Positions 54,199 through 63,694 are shown, numbered from the stretch's first letter. The stretch: 64,000 nt of DNA from Geotoga petraea (GCF_900102615.1 NZ_FMYV01000002.1:62001-126000), one strand, 5' to 3'. The notes: generated by a model not told the origin, from the letters alone. Translations and numbers: made by a program.

Positions 54199-54227
54199 TT
54201 AAATTATGTTACAATATTTGTTATAAT
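54199..54227 (+). promoter_or_regulatory. Candidate promoter of ychF
   Basis: TATAAT at 54222-54227 lies 37 bases before the ychF start. The -35 at 17 bases is TTAAAT, a weak match. Confidence 0.5.
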
Positions 54228-54264
54228 ATAAATTGAATAAAGAAAAACAAAAGGAGAATTTCAT

Positions 54265-55356
54265 ATGTTGAAAATAGGTTTTGTTGGATTGCCAAATGTT
54301 GGTAAATCAACTCTTTTTAATGCTTTATCAGAAAAACAAGTTCCTGCAGAGAACTATCCTTTTTGTACAGTTGACCCCAATCTTGCAATAGTTGAATATG
54401 GGGATGAAAGGTTGGATTTTATATATGAATTACAAAGATCAGAAAAAAAGGTAAAGCCTTCAATAGAATTTGTTGATATAGCTGGATTGGTAAAAGGAGC
54501 AAGTAAAGGTGAAGGATTGGGAAACAAATTTTTGGATAATATTAGCAAAGTTGATGCAATTGCCCATGTGGTGAGATGTTTTGAAGATTCAAATATAACT
54601 CACTCTCAAGGGAGCGTTGATCCAGCCACAGATGCGGAAATTATAGATTTGGAATTAATCGAAAAAGATTTAGAAACTATAAAAAATAGATATGAAAAGA
54701 AATTTAAATTAGCCAGGGCTGGAGATAAGGATGCTAAGGTTGAAATCGAGTTATTGGAAAATTTGAAAAATTTTTTAGAAGTGGGCAATCCTTCAAGAAA
54801 CTTTAAAAAAGAGAGATCAGAAAAAGAACAAGAAATTATTGATTCTTTATTTCTGTTAACTGAAAAACCCGTTTTGTATGTAGCAAACATTGATGAAAAC
54901 AAAGATAATAATAAAAAATATGTTGAATCGTTAAAAGAATATGTAAAAAAGATTGATGGACAAATTTTTGAAATTAATTCAAAGATAGAAATGGATTTAT
55001 CATCCATGGAATACGGAGAAAGAGCAATGTTTATAGAGGAATTAGGTATAGATGGAGATTGTTTGGACAAATTTATTAAAAAATCAAAAGATTTGCTTAA
55101 TTTAATAACGTTTATAACTGGTACCAAGAATGAAACGAAATCTTGGAATGTAATTAACGGGACAACTGCCTACGAAGCGGCGGGAAAAATACACACAGAC
55201 ATACAAAAAGGTTTTATAAAAGCAGAAGTTATAAACACAGAATTGTTGAAAAAATTAGGAAGTATAAAAACAGCAAAAAATAAAGGGCTTATCTCTATTG
55301 AAGGGAAAGATTATGTGATTAGAGAAGGAGACTATGTATACTTTCATTTTCATTAA
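54265..55356 (+). CDS. ychF: Obg-family ATPase YchF
   Basis: Universal P-loop ATPase of the Obg family that binds ribosomes and is linked to redox stress. The 363-residue product has GFVGLPNVGKSTLFNAL, ENYPFCTVDPN, DIAGLVKGASKGEGLGNKFLD, and VANIDENKDNN in the NxxE position that gives ATP specificity. A coiled-coil insert follows, then the C-terminal TGS domain with INGTTAYEAAGKIHTDIQKG. AAAGGAG precedes the ATG. It heads the operon with tmcAL and guaA. Confidence 0.96.
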   Translation: MLKIGFVGLPNVGKSTLFNALSEKQVPAENYPFCTVDPNLAIVEYGDERLDFIYELQRSEKKVKPSIEFVDIAGLVKGASKGEGLGNKFLDNISKVDAIAHVVRCFEDSNITHSQGSVDPATDAEIIDLELIEKDLETIKNRYEKKFKLARAGDKDAKVEIELLENLKNFLEVGNPSRNFKKERSEKEQEIIDSLFLLTEKPVLYVANIDENKDNNKKYVESLKEYVKKIDGQIFEINSKIEMDLSSMEYGERAMFIEELGIDGDCLDKFIKKSKDLLNLITFITGTKNETKSWNVINGTTAYEAAGKIHTDIQKGFIKAEVINTELLKKLGSIKTAKNKGLISIEGKDYVIREGDYVYFHFH

Positions 55357-55367
55357 GGAGTTAAAAT

Positions 55368-56648
55368 ATGAATTCTTTAGGAGTAATTGTTGAATATAAT
55401 CCTTTTCATAAAGGGCATTTATATCATTTAAAAAAAGCAAAAGAAAAAACAAATCCCACTCATATTATAGCAGTTATGAGTGGTAATTTTGTACAACGAG
55501 GAGAACCTTCTTTAATAAACAAATTTGCAAGAACAAAAATGGCTTTGAATAATGGCATAGATTTAGTTGTGGAATTACCTTTTGTTTACAGCATACAGGA
55601 TGCTGGAGGCTTTGCTAACGGTTCTGTGGGAACTTTAGCCAGAATGGGGAAAATAAATAATTTGGTATTTGGAAGTGAATCAAATAACTTAGAGTTGTTA
55701 GATGAAATAGCAGAAATAATATATAGTAAACCTGCTTCTTACAATAGCAAATTGAAGAAATATTTAAAAGAAGGTATTTCTTATCCGAATGCAAGAAAAA
55801 AAGCTTTATTGGATATTTTAAAAAAGCAAGAAGCAAAAGAAATAATAGAAAGCTCAAATGATATATTGGGTATAGAATATTTGGTACATTTGAAAAAGTA
55901 TAAGTCAGATATAAGTCCAAACACAATAAAAAGAATTGGTTCAAAATACAATGAAAAGAATTTACAAACTGAAATATCTTCTGCTACAGCTATTAGAGAA
56001 GCTATTTATAAAGATGGTTTAGATGATCTTAATGATTTTGTTCCACAAAAAACACTCAGTATTTTAGAATCTGAAATAACATCAAAAAGAGGACCAATTA
56101 ATATAAAAGACCTTGAAAAAATAGTGTTTTACAAATTATATTCATTAACAAGAGAAGAGTTAGAGGAGTATCATGGAGTCATAGAAGGTTTATCAAAAAG
56201 ATTTTTAGATGCATCAAAAAAGACGAATAATATTTACGAGCTAATTGACAATGTTAAAACAAAAAGGTTCACAAGAACCAGAATAAAGAGAACCTTACTA
56301 AACATACTTTTTGAAATAAAAAAAGTTGATGTAAAGATGATTAACAAATATGGACCTCAATATATAAGAGTTTTGGGCTTTAATAATAATGGACAGGAGT
56401 TTTTATCTAAAATAAAAAAAGATATTAAAATACCAATTATCACAACAGTTTCAAAATATCAAAACATTAAAAAAAGAATAGATGAGGACATGCTTTCTCA
56501 TTCAAAATATAAAGTTAATTCAGAAGTTATGAATTATATTTTTAAAAAAGATATTCTTGCATCAAATATATATGCGAGTTTATACAATAAAAGATCAAAA
56601 GACTATTTGGAAACCATGGATTTCAACAATAGTGTAATAAAATATTGA
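55368..56648 (+). CDS. tmcAL: tRNA(Met) cytidine acetate ligase (TmcAL)
   Basis: Forms N4-acetylcytidine at the wobble base of elongator tRNA-Met from acetate and ATP. The 426-residue product has the nucleotidyltransferase start GVIVEYNPFHKGHLYHLKKA, AVMSGNFVQRGEPSLINKFARTKMAL and ELPFVYSIQDAGGFANGSV, and ISSATAIREAI in the middle. A helical C-terminal domain follows. Length matches B. subtilis YlbM/TmcAL. It lies 11 bases after ychF and 17 before guaA. Confidence 0.93.
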   Translation: MNSLGVIVEYNPFHKGHLYHLKKAKEKTNPTHIIAVMSGNFVQRGEPSLINKFARTKMALNNGIDLVVELPFVYSIQDAGGFANGSVGTLARMGKINNLVFGSESNNLELLDEIAEIIYSKPASYNSKLKKYLKEGISYPNARKKALLDILKKQEAKEIIESSNDILGIEYLVHLKKYKSDISPNTIKRIGSKYNEKNLQTEISSATAIREAIYKDGLDDLNDFVPQKTLSILESEITSKRGPINIKDLEKIVFYKLYSLTREELEEYHGVIEGLSKRFLDASKKTNNIYELIDNVKTKRFTRTRIKRTLLNILFEIKKVDVKMINKYGPQYIRVLGFNNNGQEFLSKIKKDIKIPIITTVSKYQNIKKRIDEDMLSHSKYKVNSEVMNYIFKKDILASNIYASLYNKRSKDYLETMDFNNSVIKY

Positions 56649-56665
56649 TTATTGGAGGTATATAT

Positions 56666-58189
56666 ATGGAGAAAATTTTGATAATTGATTACGGCAGCCA
56701 ATATACTCAATTATTGGCAAGAAGAATAAGAGAATTTGGGGTTTATTCTGAAGTTGTGCCTCCTAATAAAAAGCTAAATCTAAAAAATGTAAAAGGGATT
56801 ATATTGTCAGGTGGACCGAATAGTGTATATTCTGAAAATGCTCCAGTATTAGAAAGTAATATGTTGAAATTAGATATTCCTCTTTTAGGAATTTGTTATG
56901 GAATGCAATTGATTGCCTATAATATGGATTGTGAAGTAAAAAGAGATGCAAATGGTGAATACGGAAGAACAGAGATACTTATTGAAAAAAAAGATGAGTT
57001 GTTTAATGAAATACCTGATAAAATAACTACATGGATGAGTCATGGAGATAGTGTAATTAGTCTAAGCGAAGGCTTTGAACCAATTGCTAAAACTAAAAAT
57101 GGAATAATAGCCGGGTTTAGGTTAAAATCAAAAAAAATATGGGGAATTCAGTTTCATCCTGAGGTAAGACATTCTGAGTTTGGTAGTGATATTATAGAAA
57201 ACTTTGTTTTGGATATTTGTAAAATAAAAGGAGACTGGTCATTATCTAATTTCATTGACGAAAAAATAAAAGAGATAAAAAATAAAATTGGTGATAAAAA
57301 AGCAATTATTGCTCTTTCTGGAGGGGTTGATTCTTCTGTTGCTGCTGTCCTTGTTCACAAGGCTATAGGCAAAAATCTTAAAGCGGTGTTTGTTGATCAC
57401 GGCTTATTAAGGAAAAACGAACCAGAAGAAGTGAAAAGAATTTTCAAAGAAATGATAGGGTTAGATTTAATAACTATAAATGCCAAAGAAAAATTTTTAT
57501 CAAAGTTAAAAGGTGTATCTGATCCTGAAAAAAAGAGGAAAATAATTGGAGAAGAGTTCATAAGAGTTTTTGAAAAATTTGCGAAGGAGAATGATGATAT
57601 AGAGTATTTAATACAAGGTACTATATATTCGGACGTTATTGAAAGTGCTGCTTCTGGTTCAAACACATCTGTTATAAAAAGTCATCATAATGTTGGTGGA
57701 CTTCCCAAAGAAATGGATCTAAAAATCTTTGAACCACTTAGAGAAATATTCAAAGACGAAGTAAGAAGCACTGGTGAAATATTGGGAATTCCAAAAAACA
57801 TTTTATATAGGCATCCTTTTCCCGGACCAGGTTTAGCTATAAGAATAATCGGTGAAATAACAGAAGAAAAATTGAAAATTTTAAAAAATGTTGATTCAAT
57901 ATTTATAGAAACTTTAAAAGAAAATAGTTGGTACAACAAAGTTTGGCAATCTTTTGCTATACTTACACCAGTGAAAACAGTTGGAGTGGCAGGGGATTCA
58001 AGAAAATATGAATACGTTGTATCACTTAGATCTGTTGATAGTGTTGAGGGGATGACAGCAGATTGGTCAAGGATACCTTTTGATATACTCAATCAAGCCT
58101 CAAACAGAATAACCAATGAAGTTTCTGAAGTAGGAAGAGTTGTTTATGATATAACTTCAAAACCGCCTGCAACTATTGAATGGGAGTAA
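56666..58189 (+). CDS. guaA: GMP synthase (glutamine-hydrolysing)
   Basis: Converts XMP to GMP. The 507-residue product has a class I amidotransferase domain (about 1-185) with LGICYGMQL (catalytic Cys) and IQFHPEVRHSEFG (His-Glu). The ATP pyrophosphatase domain has ALSGGVDSSVAAVLV, and the C-terminal dimerisation domain has RHPFPGPGLAIRIIG and SKPPATIEWE at the end. I chose the ATG at 56666 because TTGGAGGT precedes it; a frame extension seven residues upstream includes that site. A terminator follows. Confidence 0.97.
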   Translation: MEKILIIDYGSQYTQLLARRIREFGVYSEVVPPNKKLNLKNVKGIILSGGPNSVYSENAPVLESNMLKLDIPLLGICYGMQLIAYNMDCEVKRDANGEYGRTEILIEKKDELFNEIPDKITTWMSHGDSVISLSEGFEPIAKTKNGIIAGFRLKSKKIWGIQFHPEVRHSEFGSDIIENFVLDICKIKGDWSLSNFIDEKIKEIKNKIGDKKAIIALSGGVDSSVAAVLVHKAIGKNLKAVFVDHGLLRKNEPEEVKRIFKEMIGLDLITINAKEKFLSKLKGVSDPEKKRKIIGEEFIRVFEKFAKENDDIEYLIQGTIYSDVIESAASGSNTSVIKSHHNVGGLPKEMDLKIFEPLREIFKDEVRSTGEILGIPKNILYRHPFPGPGLAIRIIGEITEEKLKILKNVDSIFIETLKENSWYNKVWQSFAILTPVKTVGVAGDSRKYEYVVSLRSVDSVEGMTADWSRIPFDILNQASNRITNEVSEVGRVVYDITSKPPATIEWE

Positions 58190-58192
58190 TAT

Positions 58193-58222
58193 AACAGCCT
58201 TATTTTTATAAGGCTGTTTTTT
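58193..58222 (+). terminator. Intrinsic terminator after guaA
   Basis: AACAGCCTTA (58193-58202) pairs with TAAGGCTGTT (58209-58218) around a six-base loop, followed by T residues. Confidence 0.9.
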
Positions 58223-58249
58223 AAATGATAAATTATATTGTGATATAAT
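58221..58249 (+). promoter_or_regulatory. Candidate promoter of the phosphatase-comB operon
   Basis: TATAAT at 58244-58249 with TTAAAT at 58221-58226, 17 bases apart, directly after the guaA terminator. The -35 is weak, identical to that of the ychF promoter candidate. Confidence 0.5.
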
Positions 58250-58285
58250 TATTTTAGGGACTAATAAAAGATGGAGGGATTTATT

Positions 58286-58936
58286 TTGAATATATATTTA
58301 GTCAGACATGGTATTACTGATTGGAACAAAGAATATAGATGGCAAGGTGAAGAGGATGAAGAGTTAAATGCTGAAGGGATTAACCAAGCTGAGACTGTGC
58401 AAAAAAGATTTGCAGGTGATAATATAAAGAGTATTTACTCGTCTACTCTAAAAAGAGCAATTAAGACTGCAGAAATAATAAATCGTAACCATAATTTAGA
58501 AATAAATAAATTAAGCAACCTCGATGAATGTAAGGTTGGGCCTTTTTCTGGGCTGCACATTGATGAGGTAAAAAATAAGTACAAAAAAGAGTTTAAGGAA
58601 TGGTCTGGAGACCCTTGGTCAAATATTGAAGGGATGGAATCTCTGGGAGATGTCCAATCAAGATCGGTTAAAGCAGTTAAGAATATAATCTCAAAACATG
58701 AAAAAGACGACAAAATAATAGTTGTAGCCCATGGTTTAGTAATAAGAACTATTATTTCTTGGGTTTTAAAATTGCCAATAACTTCAAACTCTAATTTTAG
58801 AATAGATAACTGTTCTGTATCGGAAGTCCTTTATGAAAATAATAAATTCAGGTTAAAATCTTTAAATGAAACATGGCATCTAATACATTTCAATATGGCC
58901 ATATATGAAACGGCAGAAGAAAGAGATTTGCAGTGA
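58286..58936 (+). CDS. Histidine phosphatase family protein (phosphoglycerate-mutase-like)
   Basis: The 216-residue product has the phospho-acceptor YLVRHGITDWN, YSSTLKRAIKTAEII, a catalytic acid in DECKVGPFSGLHIDEVK, and the second catalytic His in VVAHGLVIRTII. It belongs to the broad-specificity group rather than to classical glycolytic Pgm, from which it differs in length and insertions. The TTG at 58286 lies eight bases after GGAGGGA and is chosen over an ATG five codons earlier, which sits inside the binding site. Substrate unknown. The stop overlaps the comB start (GTGA). Confidence 0.85.
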   Translation: MNIYLVRHGITDWNKEYRWQGEEDEELNAEGINQAETVQKRFAGDNIKSIYSSTLKRAIKTAEIINRNHNLEINKLSNLDECKVGPFSGLHIDEVKNKYKKEFKEWSGDPWSNIEGMESLGDVQSRSVKAVKNIISKHEKDDKIIVVAHGLVIRTIISWVLKLPITSNSNFRIDNCSVSEVLYENNKFRLKSLNETWHLIHFNMAIYETAEERDLQ

Positions 58937-59622
58937 AAAGATTGTACACCTATCTTTCTCCAAAAGAAAATCTATTAAACCACGAAATAATAGTTTTGAT
59001 AGATACTTTTAGAGCCACTACAACTATTAACACATTATTTCATTTAGGGGCAAAAGAAGTTCTTATGACAGATGATATCGAAAGATCTTTTGAATTAAAA
59101 GAATCTGGCTATGTATTGTGTGGAGAAAGAAACAGCCAAAAAATAAAAGGATTTGATTTTTCAAATTCACCTTCTGAGTTGTTAAAACAAGAGGACAAAA
59201 TAAAAAGTAAAAAAGTATTGATAAATACTACTAATGGTGCAAAAGTCTTTAGAAATGTGAATAAAAATTCTAATGTAATTGCATTAAGTTTAACTAATTT
59301 AAAAACGGTAATTAATAGAATAGAAATTTATTCTGATATTGGAGTAGTTTGTAGTGGTTTAAATGGGAACTATTCCTTAGAAGATTATTATACAGCCTAT
59401 AGATTAATTAAAAATATATATTCAAAGTATCCAGACACAAATGATGCTACTGAAATGTCGTACAAGATTGATTTATCTAAAGATATTATCAAAAAAGCGA
59501 AGCATTATAAAAACTTAAAGGAATTAAAATTAATAGAAGATATCAATTTATGTTTAAATGAAAGTATTTATGATACGTTTACTTTTTCAGAAAAAAATAG
59601 TGGTATATTTAAAATGATTTAA
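58933..59622 (+). CDS. comB: 2-phosphosulfolactate phosphatase family protein (ComB)
   Basis: The 229-residue product starts at a GTG overlapping the previous stop. Its motifs are IIVLIDTFRATTTINTLFHLGAKEV, LCGERNSQKIKGFDFSNSPSELL and INTTNGAKVF, which match ComB. In methanogens ComB dephosphorylates 2-phosphosulfolactate in coenzyme M synthesis. Many bacteria without coenzyme M have homologues, and no other com gene is seen here, so a different phosphatase role is likely. Pairing with a histidine phosphatase gene is notable. Confidence 0.85.
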   Translation: MKRLYTYLSPKENLLNHEIIVLIDTFRATTTINTLFHLGAKEVLMTDDIERSFELKESGYVLCGERNSQKIKGFDFSNSPSELLKQEDKIKSKKVLINTTNGAKVFRNVNKNSNVIALSLTNLKTVINRIEIYSDIGVVCSGLNGNYSLEDYYTAYRLIKNIYSKYPDTNDATEMSYKIDLSKDIIKKAKHYKNLKELKLIEDINLCLNESIYDTFTFSEKNSGIFKMI

Positions 59623-59694
59623 CTTAAATGAAAGAGTTTTATTTCTTTTTTGTTTTATCATTGTGTATGAAAACTAACAAAAGGGGGAGAAGTT

Positions 59695-60861
59695 ATGAGA
59701 AATTTTACTTTTCAAAATGCAACAAAAGTTGAGTTTGGGAAAGAGTCTTATAAAAAATTACCAGAACAGTTGAAAAAAGACGGGATAGATAAAATACTAA
59801 TGGTTTATGGAAGAAGTTCAATAAAAAAAATAGGTCTTTATGATACTTTAATTGAATCTTTAAATGCAGCTGGTATAAAAGTAAATGAAATATCAGGAGT
59901 ACAGCCAAATCCAAGATTAAGCTTGGTTAAAGAGGGATTGAAAAAATTTAAGGAAACAAAATCTCAAGCTATCTTGGCAGTAGGCGGAGGAAGTGTAATA
60001 GACACTTCAAAGGCCATTTCTGCAGGCTACTATTATGATGGCGACATATGGGATTTATTTGCAAAAAAAGCCCCCGTTAAAGAGGGATTACCAATTTATA
60101 CTATTTTAACCCTTTCCGCAACAGGTTCAGAAATGAATGGTAACGCCGTTATAACAAATGAAGAAGCCCAGCAAAAATGGGATATATCTTCAAAAGCTCT
60201 TTATCCTGTAGTAACTTATATTTCTCCTGAATTGCAATACTCTTTACCAAAGAGTCAGACGATAAATGGTGCGGTAGACGCTATTTCACATGTAATGGAA
60301 TTTTATTTTGATACTACTCCAAGAACAGAAATTCAGGATGCTTTAGCAGAAGGTATAATAAAAACTGTAATAAAAGCAACAGAAACTTTGATAGAGGATC
60401 CCGAAGATTATCAATGTAGGGCTGCTTTAGCTTGGGGTGCAACATTAGCATTAAATGGGCTCTTGGCAACGGGAAAGCAAGGAGGAGATTGGTCTTCTCA
60501 CATGATTGAACATGCTCTATCTGCAGTTACAGATGTAGCACATGGGAAAGGATTAGCCATAGTCTTCCCAGCTTTTCTTGAATTTTCAAAAGATAAAATT
60601 ATGGATAAATTAGATAGATTCGCAGAAAAAATATTTGGAATTGATACAGGAAGCAAAGGTTATGATTCTGATTTAGCAATAAAAGCTTTGAAAGATTGGT
60701 ATAAAAAAATAGGGCAGCCAGTTAAATTAAAAGAAATTGGATTGGAAGAAGAAAAAATAGAGGTTATTGCAGATAACGCAGCACAAATAGCTCCTTTTGG
60801 CCAAATACAAGATATGGACAAAAAGAAGATATTAGAAGTATTAAAAATTGCGTATAAATAG
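59695..60861 (+). CDS. Iron-containing alcohol dehydrogenase (BdhA/YqhD-like)
   Basis: A 388-residue group III alcohol dehydrogenase, probably NADPH-dependent, reducing aldehydes such as butyraldehyde. It has FQNATKVEFGKES at the start, AVGGGSVIDTSKAI in the nucleotide-binding domain, and LTLSATGSEMNGNAVITN. The metal ligands lie in VDAISHVMEFYF (Asp, His), SSHMIEHALSAV (His) and DVAHGKGLAIVFP (His). GGGGGAG precedes the ATG. It is a stand-alone gene ending in a hairpin terminator shared with the convergent small gene. Confidence 0.93.
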   Translation: MRNFTFQNATKVEFGKESYKKLPEQLKKDGIDKILMVYGRSSIKKIGLYDTLIESLNAAGIKVNEISGVQPNPRLSLVKEGLKKFKETKSQAILAVGGGSVIDTSKAISAGYYYDGDIWDLFAKKAPVKEGLPIYTILTLSATGSEMNGNAVITNEEAQQKWDISSKALYPVVTYISPELQYSLPKSQTINGAVDAISHVMEFYFDTTPRTEIQDALAEGIIKTVIKATETLIEDPEDYQCRAALAWGATLALNGLLATGKQGGDWSSHMIEHALSAVTDVAHGKGLAIVFPAFLEFSKDKIMDKLDRFAEKIFGIDTGSKGYDSDLAIKALKDWYKKIGQPVKLKEIGLEEEKIEVIADNAAQIAPFGQIQDMDKKKILEVLKIAYK

Positions 60862-60863
60862 AA

Positions 60864-61073
60864 TTAAACCGGGGTTTCCCGGTTTTTATTATGATAATAG
60901 TAACCTTTATTAGATTCACCCACTCTTATTGTTTCAATAGTTATATTTTTCCTAATTAAAATATTTTTTATTATTTTTTTAGCTTCTTCTTTATTATTAG
61001 CAAAAATATCCTTTGAACCAGATAGAGGTGAATAATCATTATAACCAAACCATATAACATTATACAATGCCAT
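60864..61073 (-). CDS. Small conserved-looking protein of unknown function
   Basis: A 69-residue protein starting MALYNVIWFGYNDYSPLSGS. The remainder is Lys-, Asn- and Ile-rich with no signal peptide or membrane helix. AAGGAGGTG sits 7 bases before the ATG at 61073, and a TATAAT lies on the minus strand at 61104-61099, so it looks like a genuine gene. Its last codons overlap the terminator of the convergent alcohol dehydrogenase gene. I do not recognise a family. Confidence 0.6.
   Translation of the reverse strand: MALYNVIWFGYNDYSPLSGSKDIFANNKEEAKKIIKNILIRKNITIETIRVGESNKGYYYHNKNRETPV
60866..60887 (+). terminator. Intrinsic terminator after the alcohol dehydrogenase
   Basis: AAACCGGG (60866-60873) pairs with CCCGGTTT (60878-60885) around GTTT, followed by further T residues. 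The hairpin overlaps the 3' end of the convergent 69-residue gene. Confidence 0.85.
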
Positions 61074-61189
61074 TAGAAACACCTCCTTGATATAATATAT
61101 TATAACATACAAATATTAAGAAAAACAAAGAAATATTAATCTAATCAAAAATAATTGGACATAACAAGATATAAATGGAGATGATAGAT

Positions 61190-61903
61190 GTGAAAATTTT
61201 AGGTATAGTAGATAATTATAAAAAATCTGATGAATACAAAACAGATTGGGGTTTTTCTGTAGCTATAAGTATGGACCATTATAATATAATTTTTGATACG
61301 GGAAATGATCCAGAAATTTTAAAACACAATATGAAAAAATTGAACCTGGATGACAAAAATAGAAATATTGATTTGTTGTTTATATCGCATAATCATTCAG
61401 ATCATACGGGAGGCATAAAATACTTTTCAAACAATTTCTATTTAAACAACATAGCAATTCCTTACGACATTGATAAAAACATATTAGAATTAGTATCTTC
61501 GCTTAGAAATACAAGAACCATGAACATAAAATCACCAACTACTTTAGATATGAATATTCATACAACAGGAATTATTGGAGAAGATATCAAAGAGCAGTCT
61601 TTAGTAATTGAAACAAAAAAAGGATTAGTTCTTTTTGTAGGATGTTCACACCCTGGAATTTCAAAGATAATAGAAACAGTTCAAAATACTTTTAATGATA
61701 GAATCCATTTTTTGATTGGGGGGTTTCATTTTTATAAGTTAAACGAAGATAAACTACAAAATGAAATTGATTATTTAAAAAATTCTGACATAGATTTTAT
61801 TGCTCCAACTCATTGCACTGGAGATAGAGCAAAAAATATTTTAAAGAGAGATCTGGCAGAAAGGTTTGTAGAATTTGGCGTTGGCTATAAAATAAATATA
61901 TGA
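61190..61903 (+). CDS. MBL-fold metallo-hydrolase
   Basis: The 237-residue product has the zinc motif SHNHSDHTGGIKYF, then a second His in VGCSHPGISKIIET, GGFHFYKL, and APTHCTGDRA near the C terminus. The order FDTGND, HxHxDH, GCSHPG, THCTG is that of the family annotated as dihydropterin RFA-P synthase-like (TM0207 group), whose bacterial function is unclear. The GTG at 61190 lies nine bases from GGAG and is preferred over an ATG five codons earlier that overlaps the site. Confidence 0.87.
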   Translation: MKILGIVDNYKKSDEYKTDWGFSVAISMDHYNIIFDTGNDPEILKHNMKKLNLDDKNRNIDLLFISHNHSDHTGGIKYFSNNFYLNNIAIPYDIDKNILELVSSLRNTRTMNIKSPTTLDMNIHTTGIIGEDIKEQSLVIETKKGLVLFVGCSHPGISKIIETVQNTFNDRIHFLIGGFHFYKLNEDKLQNEIDYLKNSDIDFIAPTHCTGDRAKNILKRDLAERFVEFGVGYKINI

Positions 61904-61909
61904 TATAAT
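61881..61909 (+). promoter_or_regulatory. Promoter of the HD-GYP sensor gene
   Basis: TTGGCT at 61881-61886 and TATAAT at 61904-61909 are 17 bases apart. The expected transcript starts near 61916, which excludes an in-frame start at 61913 and supports the ATG at 61940. Confidence 0.6.
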
Positions 61910-61939
61910 TATATGAACTTTATTCTGTTGGGGGTAAAT

Positions 61940-63694
61940 ATGATAAAAAGCTTAAAAAAATTGAATAGAACTATATTCTTATTAGCTTTATCTATTTTGT
62001 TGATATCTTTTTTTGTATTTTTTTTCAGTTTCTTTCAATTCAATGAGAATGAAAAAATTAATATAGTTATAGACGAAAATATAAGTGATGTAAATTCCAT
62101 AATTTCGAACCTTTATTATATTAGGGACAATGAAGTATCTCCAGGCGATAAGAGACTAGATGATATATTAAATTTATTAAGAGAAATAAAAAATCAAAAT
62201 CAAAATTTAAACATAGAATATAGCTTCTATATTACGGATAGTTTTTTAAAGGATTTTAATTCACAACCAGTAGAAGATGTAATTAATGAAATTTCAAAAT
62301 ACGCAAGATATATTAGAGATTATAAACAAGAAAGAATAGACCAGGCCTTTCAATTCAACAGATTTTCTTTGGTATTTCTTATGCTATCCATAGGGGTATT
62401 GACTGTTTTAGTTACATATCAAAGATTTAATTTAAACAATTTTTTTGAAAAAATAAATAAAGGCGTTAAAGATATTGAACATATATTAAGTTATAAAAAG
62501 ATAGACAAAAAAATAGATTATGAATGGCAAGAAGAAAAAATATTTATAAAAGAAATTGAAAAAATCGATGAAGAAATGAAAATAAACAAGAATTTATTAG
62601 AAATTGGAAGATACAATTCTATGTATGAATTACTTAAAGAAATTATGGATACAGTAGATTCTAAACTTCCTATTGATAGGTTATCTTTTGCATTTATAGA
62701 CACTACAGGAAATGTAATTGCCGAAACTGCTTCAACAAAACTTGGTAATATATTTTTAGATGCAGGATTTGCTGATAAATTAGACAACAGATCTTTAAAG
62801 GAATTAGTCAAATCAAAGGAATATAGAATAATAAATGATTTGGAAGATCATTACCACAACAAAAGAAAATCTGAAGCAACAAGACTTTTATTAAAAGAAG
62901 GTATAAGATCAAATTTAACCGCGCCAATTGAATTTAGTGACAAAGTGGTAGGATTCATTTTCTTTGCCTCATCAAAGAAAAATATATACAGCCAATACCA
63001 CATAAACCTTGCTAAAAGAATTGTGAACATATTAAAGCAAAATATTTTTAGCCATTATATCGTTCAACAAATCATAGCTTCAACATCAAATGGATTTGTT
63101 AAATTAGTTGAAGGGAAAGATAATGAAACCGGCGATCATATTTCAAGGGTTGCAAATGTTTCAGGACTAATAGCTAAAAAACTTTCTTTTATAAATTCAG
63201 ATATAACACCAAAATTTATAAGAGAACTCTATCTTTTTGCCCCATTACATGATATTGGAAAAGTTGGTATACCAGACGAAATTCTTTTAAAACCGGGTAA
63301 ATTAACTAAAGAAGAATACGATATTATGAAAAAACACGTAACTATTGGGGAAAATATTATAAATGATATGAATAAAAATATTGAAAATTTAAGCGATTTG
63401 AGCCTTTTAAATACTGCAATAAATATAATAAGCGGACATCATGAAAAATTTGATGGTTCTGGCTACCCAAGAGGGAAAAAGGGAAAGAATATATCTTTAG
63501 CTGGAAGAATAGTAGCAGTAGCTGATGTTTTTGATGCATTAATGAGCAAAAGACCTTACAAAGATGCTTTTAGTTTTGAAGAGTCTTTTAATTTAATTAA
63601 AAAAGGCTCGGGAAATCATTTTGACCCTGAAATAGTTGAAATGTTTGAATCTTCAATTAAAGAAGTTAAGGAAATTTATGGTCTTTACAATTAA
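61940..63694 (+). CDS. Membrane sensor with GAF-like and HD-GYP domains
   Basis: The 584-residue protein has a first membrane helix (about 9-32), an extracytoplasmic region of about 110 residues, a second helix (about 140-162), a linker, a GAF-like domain (about 220-375) and an HD-GYP domain (about 390-575). The HD-GYP part is complete: GDHISRVANVSGLIAK, APLHDIGKVGIPDEILLKPG, SGHHEKFDGSGYPRGKKG and ALMSKRPYKDAF. It probably hydrolyses c-di-GMP in response to an envelope or cytoplasmic signal. GGGGGTAAAT precedes the ATG. The trp promoter overlaps its last codons. Confidence 0.92.
   Translation: MIKSLKKLNRTIFLLALSILLISFFVFFFSFFQFNENEKINIVIDENISDVNSIISNLYYIRDNEVSPGDKRLDDILNLLREIKNQNQNLNIEYSFYITDSFLKDFNSQPVEDVINEISKYARYIRDYKQERIDQAFQFNRFSLVFLMLSIGVLTVLVTYQRFNLNNFFEKINKGVKDIEHILSYKKIDKKIDYEWQEEKIFIKEIEKIDEEMKINKNLLEIGRYNSMYELLKEIMDTVDSKLPIDRLSFAFIDTTGNVIAETASTKLGNIFLDAGFADKLDNRSLKELVKSKEYRIINDLEDHYHNKRKSEATRLLLKEGIRSNLTAPIEFSDKVVGFIFFASSKKNIYSQYHINLAKRIVNILKQNIFSHYIVQQIIASTSNGFVKLVEGKDNETGDHISRVANVSGLIAKKLSFINSDITPKFIRELYLFAPLHDIGKVGIPDEILLKPGKLTKEEYDIMKKHVTIGENIINDMNKNIENLSDLSLLNTAINIISGHHEKFDGSGYPRGKKGKNISLAGRIVAVADVFDALMSKRPYKDAFSFEESFNLIKKGSGNHFDPEIVEMFESSIKEVKEIYGLYN

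Noticed and set aside
54606-55127. Open frame of 173 codons antisense to ychF
   Set aside because: Entirely inside ychF, with low-complexity Ser/Phe/Leu content expected from the complement of a Lys/Glu-rich gene.
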